From the NCBI GenBank assembly GCA_965217605.1, contig CBDCJB010000017.1, positions 62,001-126,000 on the forward strand: a stretch of DNA of 64,000 nucleotides. The letters run 5' to 3'. Shown piece by piece: positions 1 to 8,746 of the stretch (the stretch's first letter is position 1; each line of letters starts with the position of its first letter). This DNA is from JAYYZW01 sp965217605. GTDB taxonomy: Bacteria; Pseudomonadota; Gammaproteobacteria; Ga0077536. The notes below the pieces were generated by a model that saw nothing but the letters and a program-made list of their open reading frames with translations, did not search any database and had not been told where the DNA came from. The translations under genes were made by a program, and so were the position numbers.

Positions 1-1
1 C

Positions 2-391
2 GGCTACGGCGTGATCCTCGACGAAGACGGCCAGGTCGTTCGCGCGGCGACCGGAAAGCTGCGCGACACGCTCCGAGCACGACGCTTTCGCGCCAAGGTC
101 ATCGCCGACGATGATCTCGACCCCTACGTCGGCGCGCGGGGCCGGCGGCGCACCGTCGAGCTGTCGTCCGATGCGGCGGGCCGGCTCGGCGTGAAAGACG
201 ACGATATGGTGGAGATCCTGGGGCGCCATCCCGCGCCGCTGCGCGGCTGGGTTCGGATCGCGGCCGCGCATCCCGACGACGCGATCCGCTTGGATGCGTT
301 CGGCCGTAAGGTTCTAGGCATATCCGACGGCGACGAAGTCCTGATCCGCTACGTCTTTTCGACACCGGTACCCATGGGGCTTGCGACGTAA
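2..391 (+). CDS. Unidentified protein, C-terminal part (5' end outside window)
   Basis: The frame is open from the window edge, so the true start lies upstream; a GTG at 11 is in frame but need not be the start. About 130 residues are visible. They are Arg- and Asp-rich, with a strand-rich stretch (VELSSDAAGRLGV, DMVEILG, GDEVLIRYV) that looks like a small beta-barrel of the double-psi type, which is only an impression. No catalytic motif is visible. The gene ends with TAA 60 bp before a co-oriented isochorismatase-family gene, and a REP-like palindrome lies between them. I do not recognise the family. Confidence 0.55.
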   Translation, partial: GYGVILDEDGQVVRAATGKLRDTLRARRFRAKVIADDDLDPYVGARGRRRTVELSSDAAGRLGVKDDDMVEILGRHPAPLRGWVRIAAAHPDDAIRLDAFGRKVLGISDGDEVLIRYVFSTPVPMGLAT

Positions 392-408
392 ACGGTGTTA
401 ATCTGTGG

Positions 409-428
409 TTCGCCCGCTTGCGGGCGAA
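409..428. repeat. REP-like palindrome (GC-rich)
   Basis: The palindrome TTCGCCCGCTTGCGGGCGAA lies in the short gap between two co-oriented genes. The same core, extended by GTAGGAGC on one side, occurs at 22414-22437 and as an inverted pair at 26561-26623. It resembles REP repeats of gamma-proteobacteria and could also act as an mRNA 3'-end stabiliser or weak terminator. Confidence 0.75.
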
Positions 429-450
429 TTGAGATAGCGAGGAACCCGCC

Positions 451-1152
451 ATGCCCATCAAAGGCGTAAAACCCCGACAAGAACGCAAGGACGTTTTCCG
501 CGAGACGATCATCTGGGACGTCGTCCCCGAAAAGACGACGCTGCTCATCATCGACATGCAGCGATGTTTCACCGAAGAGGGGGGTCTGTTCTTCGTTCCC
601 GAAGCCAAGGAGAAGATCCCGACCATCAACCGGGTCGTGGATGCTTGTCGCGAGAAAGGGATCCAGATCTGCTGGGTGGTCCGCCACCCCTATCGCAAGG
701 ACGGCCTCGATATCGCCCAGGAGAAGGACTTCATCCCGTGGATGGTCGGTAACCCGGCCGGCTATACGGAAGGCGGTTGGGGTGTCGAACTCGATCCGAA
801 GATGCATCGAGAGGACGCGGATCTCACCGTGGCCAAGACCCGCTTCAGCGCGTTCATTGCGGGATCCTCGAATCTCGACCGCATTCTCCGCTATCAGGGC
901 ATCGATACCGTGATGATTATCGGCGTCGCCACCAACGTATGCTGCGGCACCACCGCCAGGGACGCGATGATGTTGGACTACAAAGTGATCTTCGTAGACG
1001 ACGCCAATGCGTCGTTCGGCGAGCAGACCGAGGGCGGTTATGGGCCCGGCATGGTGCACGAGGCGGAACTGCTGACGCTCCGATCGCTTTTTGCGATGGT
1101 GTGTACGACGGAAGAAATTTTGGATACCCTCAAGGACATCTCAAAGAATTAA
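451..1152 (+). CDS. Isochorismatase-family cysteine hydrolase
   Basis: 233 residues, the usual size for this family of cytoplasmic amidohydrolases, which cleave carbamoyl or amide bonds through a Cys-Asp-Lys triad. Asp35 (LLIIDMQ), Lys129 (VAKTRFSAF) and Cys164 (GVATNVCCGTTARDA) are all present. The last motif resembles ureidoacrylate amidohydrolase RutB and N-carbamoylsarcosine amidase, but the substrate cannot be assigned. A GAGGA Shine-Dalgarno precedes the ATG. HyuA/HyuB and a nitrilase-type amidohydrolase lie within 8 kb, so a role in degrading an N-carbamoyl compound is an attractive inference. Confidence 0.85.
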   Translation: MPIKGVKPRQERKDVFRETIIWDVVPEKTTLLIIDMQRCFTEEGGLFFVPEAKEKIPTINRVVDACREKGIQICWVVRHPYRKDGLDIAQEKDFIPWMVGNPAGYTEGGWGVELDPKMHREDADLTVAKTRFSAFIAGSSNLDRILRYQGIDTVMIIGVATNVCCGTTARDAMMLDYKVIFVDDANASFGEQTEGGYGPGMVHEAELLTLRSLFAMVCTTEEILDTLKDISKN

Positions 1153-1223
1153 CAGCGACGAATAGACGTACAGTTCGTGCTTTTACGGCACACTCGTCTC
1201 ATTCGACCTCACATTTCTGAATC

Positions 1224-2501
1224 ATGACGCAGCGAACGGCAGTCTCGAATCTCCGCGTTTTACCGGCGTGGGCCACGCCACGTGGCGGGCGAACGCCCGA
1301 AGCTTCCGACCCCCAACAGCACGCCGGCCGGCGCGAGTTGAAGTATTCGACGCGGGTGTTGCGATCGATCCATGACATCGATCCAGAACGCTGGGATGCG
1401 CTCGCGGGCGTCGACGCATTGGCGCGCAACCACGCCTATCTCGCCGCGATCGAGGCCTCTTCGATCAACGATTGCACGTTCTTCTACCCGCTCGTCTACG
1501 GCCACGACGAGCTGCTCGCACACGCCTGCGTGTGTACGATCACCACCGATTTTGCGCAGCTCCTACCGGGCCCTTTATATGGACTGGCCGCACGGCTGCG
1601 CCGTTTCTGGCCGGGGTTTCTCAAGGTCAAGATCACGGAATGCGCCTTGCCGCTCGTCGCCGGACATTCGATCTCGCTGCACGATGGCGCCGATCACGAA
1701 CGCTTGATCATCGCGCTCGAATCGGCCATATCGGATATCGCGCGGGCGGAACGAAGTTCGCTCATCGTGATCCGCGATTTCCTGACCGATGAACGGGCGC
1801 GCTTCGATGTCCTACTGACCCGCGGTTACAACCTGGCGTATAACATGCCGCTCGCGCGGATCCGCGTGCGTTGGAAAAGCCATGCGGAATATCTCGCGGC
1901 CATGCGGTCGCGCTACCGCAAGGATGTCACCCGGCGGCTGAAGCGCGCGAGCGAACGCGGCGGCACCGTCGAGACCCTGCCGAGCTTCGCGGAATACGCC
2001 GGCACCCTGACCGAACAATCACGGGTCGTCCAGGAGAACAGCGGCGGCTTCAAACGGGAAGTCCTGGCGCCCGCTTATTACGAAAACATGGATCGCCTGC
2101 TCGGCGAGCGCAGCCGGCTGCTTGCGATCCGGCGCGACGGGCGCCTCGTCGCCCACGGCATGGTGCTCGCCGATCGCGCGAATCTCATCGCTACCTATTT
2201 CGGTCGCGAGGCCGGCCCGCCACGCCACGAGTGGTTCCGCCTCATCAACGAGGTGATCCACCTCGGCATCGAGAGCCAGTGCAGTTACATCAACCTGGGA
2301 CGTGGTTCTTACGACGCCAAGGCCTTGATCGGCGCCGATATCGAACCGCTGCATGTCTATGCGCGGAGTTGCTTTGCGGTCGTGAATTGGTTGATGCGCC
2401 GCATCCCCAACATCATGCAGCGGTCGTTAAAGGAACCGAAACGGATTTTTCGCGAAGATTCAAAAAGCGGTCTCAAAATTTCTCTGGGGCGTTCAGACTA
2501 G
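1224..2501 (+). CDS. GNAT-fold / FemAB-like acetyltransferase-type protein
   Basis: 425 residues. The centre (RSRYRKDVTRRLKRA) and the C-terminal half (RLVAHGMVLADRANLIATYFG, then INLGRGSYDAKALIGAD) match the duplicated GNAT fold of BioF2-like/FemAB-type transferases, formerly DUF482-like proteins. The acceptor substrate is unknown; relatives transfer acyl or aminoacyl groups in envelope or amino-acid metabolism. The last residues (about KSGLKISLGRSD) and the TAG stop are encoded by the MITE-like repeat at 2462-2606, so the present C-terminus is not ancestral. The start has only a weak ribosome-binding site; a later start near residue 40 is possible. Confidence 0.75.
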   Translation: MTQRTAVSNLRVLPAWATPRGGRTPEASDPQQHAGRRELKYSTRVLRSIHDIDPERWDALAGVDALARNHAYLAAIEASSINDCTFFYPLVYGHDELLAHACVCTITTDFAQLLPGPLYGLAARLRRFWPGFLKVKITECALPLVAGHSISLHDGADHERLIIALESAISDIARAERSSLIVIRDFLTDERARFDVLLTRGYNLAYNMPLARIRVRWKSHAEYLAAMRSRYRKDVTRRLKRASERGGTVETLPSFAEYAGTLTEQSRVVQENSGGFKREVLAPAYYENMDRLLGERSRLLAIRRDGRLVAHGMVLADRANLIATYFGREAGPPRHEWFRLINEVIHLGIESQCSYINLGRGSYDAKALIGADIEPLHVYARSCFAVVNWLMRRIPNIMQRSLKEPKRIFREDSKSGLKISLGRSD

Positions 2502-2606
2502 GCGCGTGGTCTTCGAGGAGCGCAGTTTATATTCAATAAATGAGCACCGGAGAAGGCCGCGCAACGCCGTATCAACGTTCCAGAGGAATTTTGAGACTGC
2601 TTTTTA
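2462..2606. repeat. MITE-like 145-bp element, copy 1
   Basis: The ends are inverted repeats: AAAAAGCGGTCTCAAAATT at the left and its near-complement AATTTTGAGACTGCTTTTT at the right. The interior (about 2511-2570, including GAGCACCGGAGAAGG) matches the reverse complement of a second copy at 24814-24957 over almost the whole length with scattered substitutions. It has no coding capacity of its own. It supplies the stop codon of the upstream plus-strand gene, and its right tip supplies the TAA of the converging minus-strand gene. Confidence 0.88.
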
Positions 2607-3557
2607 GGTCCTGGCGCTGGCTAGCTCCCAAACACCGCCTGTAAGCGCGACTAACAGGCGGTAGCAGTACATCAACGAAACCAAGAGCAGCGCCGCCGCA
2701 GGGGTCAATCCGATCGCGATGTACAAGCCCGTGCCGGCGAGTTCTGCGGCGCCGACGCCTCCGACGTTGACCGGCACCGCTTGAAAGATAAACGACGCGG
2801 TCAGCACCAGCAGGATCTCATGAAAGCCGATGCCGATGCCCCAGCCGACGCTACCGGCGAAAACGGCCGCGGCGGTCAACAGCTGCATGGCCAGCGACAG
2901 GACGACCGCGTGCACCACGTCGAGTTTGTGCGAAAGTAGCCGCGTTAGGAGTTCCGCCATTTTGACCGAGGCACTCTGGCGAATGCTCATGCCTGCACCG
3001 GCAGCGACGCATACGACCAGAGTGGCGGCGAGTAGCAAAACGCGCGTATCGAACGTGACGATGGTAGGTTTGAGCGCGACGACTAAAACGACCGCGATCA
3101 CGATCAAGGTTCCGAGTCCGACGATGTGATCGAGCACGATGCCACCGGCCATCGCAATCGGCCGGCGCTCCGGGGCCAAGCCCCGCAGTTTGACATAACG
3201 GGTCACGTCCGCGCCGGCCGCGAGCGGCACGAAAAAATGGTAGAACATGGACAATGCGTTGATGTGCAGCGCTTCGCGCACGCTCAGTCGTATCCCGACG
3301 ACCCGCATGACCTGACGAAACCGCAGCGCGAAGAAGCAGATCGAGATCTGGCTGAGTAGGACGCCGAGGATCAGATAGGCGTTCCAACCATCGGCGAAAC
3401 GCATCGACTGTTCCTGCGTGGCCCAATACACCAGGGCCGCGATCCCGAGCGGTACGAACACCAGCTTGATGCCCAGCAGCCATCGGTTGGCGGGCCGCCG
3501 CCGCGCCTCGGCGCGTTCAGCAAGCGTCTTTCCGGCTACTGGCTTAACCGCCGCCAT
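2604..3557 (-). CDS. Flippase-like integral membrane protein (LPG_synthase_TM / UPF0104)
   Basis: 317 residues with about eight hydrophobic helices, starting with LLGIKLVFVPLGIAALVYWA. The segment FYHFFVPLAAGADVTRYVKL and the later AVPVNVGGVGAAELAGTGL are hallmarks of the transmembrane domain shared by MprF-type lysylphosphatidylglycerol flippases and UPF0104 proteins. There is no cytosolic synthase domain, so lipid or polyprenyl-glycan transport at the inner membrane is the likely role; substrate unknown. The TAA stop overlaps the tip of the MITE-like repeat. The gene converges on the GNAT-like gene. Confidence 0.85.
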   Translation of the reverse strand: MAAVKPVAGKTLAERAEARRRPANRWLLGIKLVFVPLGIAALVYWATQEQSMRFADGWNAYLILGVLLSQISICFFALRFRQVMRVVGIRLSVREALHINALSMFYHFFVPLAAGADVTRYVKLRGLAPERRPIAMAGGIVLDHIVGLGTLIVIAVVLVVALKPTIVTFDTRVLLLAATLVVCVAAGAGMSIRQSASVKMAELLTRLLSHKLDVVHAVVLSLAMQLLTAAAVFAGSVGWGIGIGFHEILLVLTASFIFQAVPVNVGGVGAAELAGTGLYIAIGLTPAAALLLVSLMYCYRLLVALTGGVWELASART

Positions 3558-3615
3558 AGGTAGTAATCAATCTTCGTTCCCGTCCCAAGCCGTGCATTAA
3601 ACGCGATTATCCCGC

Positions 3616-3942
3616 CTACGTCGAAGTCGGCGCTTTATAGTCGATGGATCCAGCGATTTTCATTGCTTCAACGGCTTCGTCCATGTCGTACAGTACGGTG
3701 ACCTTGGTACCGCCGACATCGCCTGCGACATCGGCCAGCGCGACGCCCATGGCGTGAACGTCGCTTTCGAGCTCGACGATGATGACCGCGTCCCAGTCGC
3801 CGAAGGTAAAGTAAAAGTCGATGAGCTTGCCGCCCAGTTTATCCATGATGACCTGCGCCTGGGGCTTGCGGTCTTGCGGGCTGGCGACCAGGCCCTTGAC
3901 GCTGGCGGCGTTGTATTTGATCTGAATCATGTAGCGGCGCAT
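3616..3942 (-). CDS. GYD domain protein
   Basis: 108 residues. The sequence MIQIKYNAASVKGL and the central FGDWDAVIIVELESD fit the GYD family, small dimeric alpha/beta-barrel proteins (usually about 95-105 residues) of unknown function often found beside catabolic genes. The start at 3942 has an AGGAGA ribosome-binding site; a longer reading upstream would overlap hyuB and is rejected. It lies 17 bp downstream of hyuB on the same strand, so it is probably the last gene of the hyuA-hyuB transcript. Confidence 0.85.
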   Translation of the reverse strand: MRRYMIQIKYNAASVKGLVASPQDRKPQAQVIMDKLGGKLIDFYFTFGDWDAVIIVELESDVHAMGVALADVAGDVGGTKVTVLYDMDEAVEAMKIAGSIDYKAPTST

Positions 3943-3959
3943 GGCGGTTCTCCTGATTC

Positions 3960-5696
3960 TCAAGCGCGCAATTTGGCGGTTTCGCGCTCGTCTAGTTCGA
4001 AGCTCTCCGGATCGAGGGCGACCCCATAGATCTCCCGGCTTTCTTCGAAGGTGATGATGTCGTCGAGCACGTCCCGGCGTACCAGCGCCGGATCGCGCAA
4101 CAGCGGCGACCCGACGCCGCCGCCGTTGGGGCTGTCCGCGACGAAGATCTGTCCCTGCTTGGCGCGTCGGCCCGTCTGCTTGGAGTGAATGCGTTCGTTC
4201 CCGTCGGGACTGCGCACCCACATTTCCGCCGCGACGCCGTCGGCGCCGTCGTTGAGTCCCCAAGGCGCTTGGAGCTGATTGTCCGCCTCGCTGGAGAAGT
4301 GTCCGTCCGTGAGGTACCGAAATTCCCGGATGCCGCCTTTACCGCCGCGGTACTGACCGTGCCCGACCGGTCGGTCATTGAGTTCCCAGCGTTCGCACCG
4401 CAGCGGACATTCCGTTTCGATCTCTTCGATCGGCGCGCAGCGCGTATTCGTCATCAGCGTGTCCATCGCATCCATGCCGTCTTTCTGCCAGCGCGCGCCG
4501 TAACTGCCTTCATGAATATCCATGTGTACCCAGTAGTTGCCGTCCTTGACGCCGCTGTAGGAAAACACCGCGAGCGCGCCGCAACCGGCGCAACAGCGTT
4601 CCGGAATGACCTCAGCGAACGCCTTGATGACGGTGTCGGTCAGCAACACGGCAGGCAGACAGCGCGCGAGGGTCGGTGCGGGGAAGTTCGGGTTGACCAT
4701 GCTGCCGCGGGGTGCCGTCACCTTGATCGGCCGCACCAGACCTCGATTCTGCGGCACCGCCTCGTGTGTCGCGCTGTCCAGCAACACGGATCGCACGGCG
4801 GTGAAGATCGAGCACATCACCGTGCCTTGCAGCGGCATGTTCAACGGCAGGTTGTCGAGCTGGGGCGCGGTGCCGGTGAGATCCACTTCGAGATCCTCGC
4901 CGTGCACGCGCAGGGTTACCATCAGGGGCAGGCGCTTATTCCCGGGATCGGGATCCTCGGGAAAGCCGTCAACCAATCCTTCGGCGGCGTAGTCGCCGTC
5001 GGGGATGGACGCGATCTCACTGCGCAGCATGCGCTCGGAATAGGCTTCGTACCACGCCTTCGCCGCGAACACGTTGTCGCGGCCGACCTTATCCATCAGG
5101 TCGATCAGTCGTTGCGAGCCGAGTTCGCACGACGCGATCTGCGCGCGCATGTCGCCCATGACGAGTTTCGGCGTGCGCACGTTGTCCGCGATCATCGTCC
5201 ACAAGGATTCGTTTTCGACGCCGCGGGAACGAATTTTGAGCGCGCGGAAGCGGAGCCCACCGGCCCACTCGTCGACGGCGTCGATCACCGATGTCCCGGG
5301 TTTTGCGCACCCGATATCCATGTGGTGCGCCGCGGCGCAGGACCAGGCGACCAGCTCGTCTCGATAGAACACAGGCTGGACGAACGCAATATCGGGGGAG
5401 TGCGAGGCCCCGAGGTAGGGATCGTTGTGGATGAAGATGTCGCCGGGATGGACTTGCTGATCGCGCTCGCCGAGCAGCTTCAAGATGCCTTGAACGATCC
5501 AGGGCGTCGGTCCGACCTGCAGCGGCGTCGTATCCGCTTCGCAGAATTGCCAACCTTCCGCGTCGACGATCGCGCAGCCGATATCCTCGGATTCCTTAAT
5601 GATGATCGAAAAGCCCATGCGGATGAGCTTGCGGCTCATTTCGAGCGCGATTTGATTCAACCGGCCTTGGATGACGCGGGCTTTGATGGGATCCAT
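3960..5696 (-). CDS. hyuB: Hydantoinase B / N-methylhydantoinase B-type subunit
   Basis: About 578 residues, the usual length for HyuB. Diagnostic stretches are GDIFIHNDPYLGASHSPDIAFVQP near residue 90 and AAAHHMDIG near 130, as in HyuB, acetophenone carboxylase and acetone carboxylase alpha-type subunits. With HyuA it forms an ATP-dependent ring-opening amidohydrolase (N-methylhydantoin, 5-oxoproline or a related lactam). The ATG at 5696 (MDPIKARV) is preferred over a GTG two codons earlier. It starts just after the hyuA stop, so the pair is translationally linked. Carboxylase activity cannot be excluded from sequence alone. Confidence 0.92.
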   Translation of the reverse strand: MDPIKARVIQGRLNQIALEMSRKLIRMGFSIIIKESEDIGCAIVDAEGWQFCEADTTPLQVGPTPWIVQGILKLLGERDQQVHPGDIFIHNDPYLGASHSPDIAFVQPVFYRDELVAWSCAAAHHMDIGCAKPGTSVIDAVDEWAGGLRFRALKIRSRGVENESLWTMIADNVRTPKLVMGDMRAQIASCELGSQRLIDLMDKVGRDNVFAAKAWYEAYSERMLRSEIASIPDGDYAAEGLVDGFPEDPDPGNKRLPLMVTLRVHGEDLEVDLTGTAPQLDNLPLNMPLQGTVMCSIFTAVRSVLLDSATHEAVPQNRGLVRPIKVTAPRGSMVNPNFPAPTLARCLPAVLLTDTVIKAFAEVIPERCCAGCGALAVFSYSGVKDGNYWVHMDIHEGSYGARWQKDGMDAMDTLMTNTRCAPIEEIETECPLRCERWELNDRPVGHGQYRGGKGGIREFRYLTDGHFSSEADNQLQAPWGLNDGADGVAAEMWVRSPDGNERIHSKQTGRRAKQGQIFVADSPNGGGVGSPLLRDPALVRRDVLDDIITFEESREIYGVALDPESFELDERETAKLRA

Positions 5697-5707
5697 GTGC
5701 ACGAATT

Positions 5708-7762
5708 CTACGCTACGGTGATGATCAGGTTATCGATCTCGTCACGACGGAAACGGCATTGCGGCGGGATCAGTGTGGTGGAGTCCGTCTGTTGGATCAG
5801 TGCGGGCCCTTTGAGCTCGTCCCCGATCGGCAACTGGTCGCGGGCGAACAAAGTCGTCGGCAAGAACGCTATCGCACCATCGATGACGTAACCCACGTCC
5901 CGTTTGCCACGCGCCGCCGCTTCGACCGATCCACCCGTGACATGAACGTGTTCCAGGTGGGGAAGCACGCCGATGCCGGTGAGGCGCACGTTGACGAATT
6001 CGATCTCGTATTCGGGAAAGTCATGGCCGAACTCATTACGATGTGCGTCGTGGAACGCCGCCGCGAGCCGTTCCAGGCTGGCGTCGGACAGAACGGCCTC
6101 ATCGATCGGGATCTTGAGCTCGTAGCTCTGTCCCTGGTAGCGAAGATCGACGGCCCGCTCGATCGCGATCCGGTCGTCGCCGCAGCCGTCGTCGGCCAGT
6201 CGCTCGCGCAGTTGTCGTTCACCGTCCAAAAATCGCTGCTCGAGTTGCTTCGGATCGATGTCACGCAGCGCGTTCAAGTAGGTTTGTGTAATGTCGTACC
6301 GGAGATCCGAAGTCAACAAGCCGGCGGCCGATGTAACGCCCGGGTGCGGCGGTACGAGCACGCGCGGGATCTGCAATATCGACGCGACGTCCGCGGCCTG
6401 TAACGGCCCCGCGCCGCCGAACGCACACAACAGAAACTCGCGCGGGTCGAGTCCGCGTTCGACGGTCTTCGAACGCAGTGCGGCCGCCATGTTCTCGTTC
6501 ACGATCTGGAGCATGCCCGCAGCGGCGTCGAAGCGGGTCATGCCGAGCGCGGTGGCGATCGTATCGACGGCGCGTTCCGCGCGTTCCTGATCGAGCGCCA
6601 GTCCACCGGCGAGCTCGAGCGGCAGGCGGCCGAGTACGACATTGGCGTCGGTCACCGTCGGCTCCGTCCCCCCCAGCACGTAAGCGGCAGGCCCCGGGAT
6701 CGATCCGGCGCTTCGCGGCCCTACGTGAAGGGCATGCGCGGCATCCACATGGGCGATGCTCCCGCCACCGGCGCCGATGGTTTCGATATCGATCATCGGT
6801 ACTGTCACCGGGAAGCCCGAGATCCAGGTGTCGCGCGAACGCGCTTCGACGAGCCCCTGCTCGGTGACGATGCCGACGTCGGCGCTGGTGCCGCCGACAT
6901 CGAGCGTCGCCAGGTATTCGTGCTCGCGTTCCGAACACCAGATCCCGCCCATCACACCGCCGACCGGCCCCGACAGGAGCAAGGTGACGGGTCGCTGCGC
7001 GGCGACGTCCGCCGTCGCCGTGCCGCCATTGGACTGCATCACGTGCAAGGTCTGGTGCAGATCCGATTCAGCGAGCTTGCGCGTGACGCCGGCGATGTAT
7101 CGCTTCACCTTGGGACCGACGAAGGCGTTGATCGATGTGGTCGTAAAGCGTTCGAACTCACGGAATTGCGGCACCACTTCGCTCGACGTGCAGACAAAGG
7201 CGTCGGGCATGGTCTCGCGTACGAGCGCTGCGGCGCGGTTTTCGTGCTCGGGGTTCAAGTAGGAAAACAGAAAGCAAACCGCGACGGAATCGATACCGCG
7301 CCCGAGTAGATCCTCGGCCGCCGCGATGACCGCCTGCTCGTCGAGCGGTGTCAGGACGTCGCCTTCCGGCGGGATGACGCGCTCTTCCACGACCTTGCGG
7401 TTACGGCGTTTGACCAGCGGCCTGGCCTGCCACGGAATATCGAGTTGAATGGAGTAGTTCTCGGGGCGCTGATGCCGGCCGATGTGGACGATGTCACGAA
7501 AGCCGCGCGTCGTGATCATGCCGACCTTGGCGCCGTCGAATTCGAGCAGGGCATTGGTCGCCACGGTCGTACCGTGGATCAGCAAATCGATACCGGCCGG
7601 CTCGATCCCTGCCTCGCGCGACAACGCCGCGATGCCGTCGATAATGGTCTGCGCGGTGTCCGTGCCGGTACTGCGTTTGTCGATCCAGAACCGGCGAGAC
7701 GCGGAATCGAACAGCACGAAATCCGTGAACGTGCCGCCTACGTCGATCCCGATGAGCTTCAT
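5708..7762 (-). CDS. hyuA: Hydantoinase A / N-methylhydantoinase A-type subunit
   Basis: 684 residues. The N-terminus MKLIGIDVGGTFTDFVLFD is the ATP-binding phosphate-1 loop of the ASKHA fold. TLDVGGTSADVGIV near 285 and AFGGAGPLQAADVA near 435 complete the hydantoinase A signature. It is partner of the downstream hyuB in an ATP-dependent amidase of hydantoin, N-methylhydantoin or 5-oxoproline type. In known creatinine breakdown the product N-carbamoylsarcosine is cleaved by an isochorismatase-fold enzyme, and two such genes are in this window. The gene is divergent from the nitrilase-type gene, with about 120 bp between them that should hold both promoters. Confidence 0.93.
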   Translation of the reverse strand: MKLIGIDVGGTFTDFVLFDSASRRFWIDKRSTGTDTAQTIIDGIAALSREAGIEPAGIDLLIHGTTVATNALLEFDGAKVGMITTRGFRDIVHIGRHQRPENYSIQLDIPWQARPLVKRRNRKVVEERVIPPEGDVLTPLDEQAVIAAAEDLLGRGIDSVAVCFLFSYLNPEHENRAAALVRETMPDAFVCTSSEVVPQFREFERFTTTSINAFVGPKVKRYIAGVTRKLAESDLHQTLHVMQSNGGTATADVAAQRPVTLLLSGPVGGVMGGIWCSEREHEYLATLDVGGTSADVGIVTEQGLVEARSRDTWISGFPVTVPMIDIETIGAGGGSIAHVDAAHALHVGPRSAGSIPGPAAYVLGGTEPTVTDANVVLGRLPLELAGGLALDQERAERAVDTIATALGMTRFDAAAGMLQIVNENMAAALRSKTVERGLDPREFLLCAFGGAGPLQAADVASILQIPRVLVPPHPGVTSAAGLLTSDLRYDITQTYLNALRDIDPKQLEQRFLDGERQLRERLADDGCGDDRIAIERAVDLRYQGQSYELKIPIDEAVLSDASLERLAAAFHDAHRNEFGHDFPEYEIEFVNVRLTGIGVLPHLEHVHVTGGSVEAAARGKRDVGYVIDGAIAFLPTTLFARDQLPIGDELKGPALIQQTDSTTLIPPQCRFRRDEIDNLIITVA

Positions 7763-7882
7763 GAAGGGTCTCTACTTCTACCTGGCGAAATGGCGCCGGT
7801 CGGCCTCTATTCCGGTTTCGTATGCACTGCTGACAACACTTCGGGTAGGATACACGCTCGCATCAGCCCGCGGAGAGCGTGT

Positions 7883-8728
7883 ATGGAAAAGGTCGCACTC
7901 GTACAGATGACCGGCGCACTAGACAAGGCCAAGAATCTCGAAAAAGCCGCGCATCACCTTCGTTCCGCCGCGCAGGGCGGCGCGCGGATCGTGTGCCTCC
8001 AGGAGCTCTTCAACACGGTCTATTTTTGCCGCTCGGACGACCCGAAAAACTTCGCATCCGCCGAGACGATCCCCGGACCTTCAACCGATGCGATCGGCAA
8101 GATCGCACGCGAGGAACAGATCGTCGTGATCGCGCCGATCTACGAGCAGGACGCGACGGTAAAAGGACGTCGATATAACTCCGCAGCCGTGATCGGGACC
8201 GACGGCGAGGTCGACGGCGTCTATCGCAAGCACAGCATTCCGAACGTGTGCATGGACTCTTTGGCTGCCAACGAAAAGTTCTACTTCGCGCCAGGCAATC
8301 TCGGTTTTCCGGTCTTCTCCACGCCTTTCGGGATCAAGCTCGGTCTGATCATCTGTTACGACCGGCATTTCCCGGAACATTCGCGCAGCATCGCGCTGAA
8401 CGGGGCCGACATCCTGTTCATTCCGACCTGTACTTGGGGCATGTCGCGATCGATCTGGGAGATCGAGCTCAAAGGGCACGCGGTCTTCAACCTCTTCTAT
8501 GTTGCCGGCGTAAACCGCGTCGGGCAGGACGAAGGCGAGTCGGCGACCTGCTTCGGATCGAGCATGATCATCAATCCCCGCGGGGACGTGATCGCGCAAG
8601 CGAGCGACCGGGACGAAGAGGTGCTCATCGGCGAAATCGATCTCGACCTGATCGGCAAGGTGCGCAGCGATTGGGGTTTGTACCGCGACCGGCGACCGGA
8701 GGCCTACGGGGCACTCGTCGAGTTATAA
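7883..8728 (+). CDS. Nitrilase-superfamily N-carbamoyl amidohydrolase (beta-ureidopropionase / N-carbamoylputrescine amidase type)
   Basis: 281 residues. The Glu-Lys-Cys triad of the nitrilase superfamily is present: Glu41 (CLQELFNTVYFC), Lys116 (VYRKHSIP) and Cys158 (LIICYDRHFPE). The phrasing around these residues fits the N-carbamoyl-beta-alanine / N-carbamoylputrescine / D-carbamoylase branch, which releases ammonia and CO2 from ureido compounds. The ATG at 7883 is chosen because the longer reading upstream is antisense to hyuA. It is divergently placed from hyuAB and probably works on the product of that hydantoinase. It is followed after 18 bp by a luciferase-like monooxygenase. Confidence 0.88.
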   Translation: MEKVALVQMTGALDKAKNLEKAAHHLRSAAQGGARIVCLQELFNTVYFCRSDDPKNFASAETIPGPSTDAIGKIAREEQIVVIAPIYEQDATVKGRRYNSAAVIGTDGEVDGVYRKHSIPNVCMDSLAANEKFYFAPGNLGFPVFSTPFGIKLGLIICYDRHFPEHSRSIALNGADILFIPTCTWGMSRSIWEIELKGHAVFNLFYVAGVNRVGQDEGESATCFGSSMIINPRGDVIAQASDRDEEVLIGEIDLDLIGKVRSDWGLYRDRRPEAYGALVEL

Positions 8729-8746
8729 CTGGCGTCTGAAGCGGAG

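Noticed and set aside
451..1152. Naming this gene N-carbamoylsarcosine amidase
   Set aside because: The triad fits but the ATNVCC form is equally found in other isochorismatase-fold hydrolases; the sequence alone does not decide.
4185..5891. A 568-residue open frame on the plus strand
   Set aside because: It is antisense to the well-supported hyuB gene, is His/Arg/Val-rich as expected of a GC-rich shadow and matches no family.
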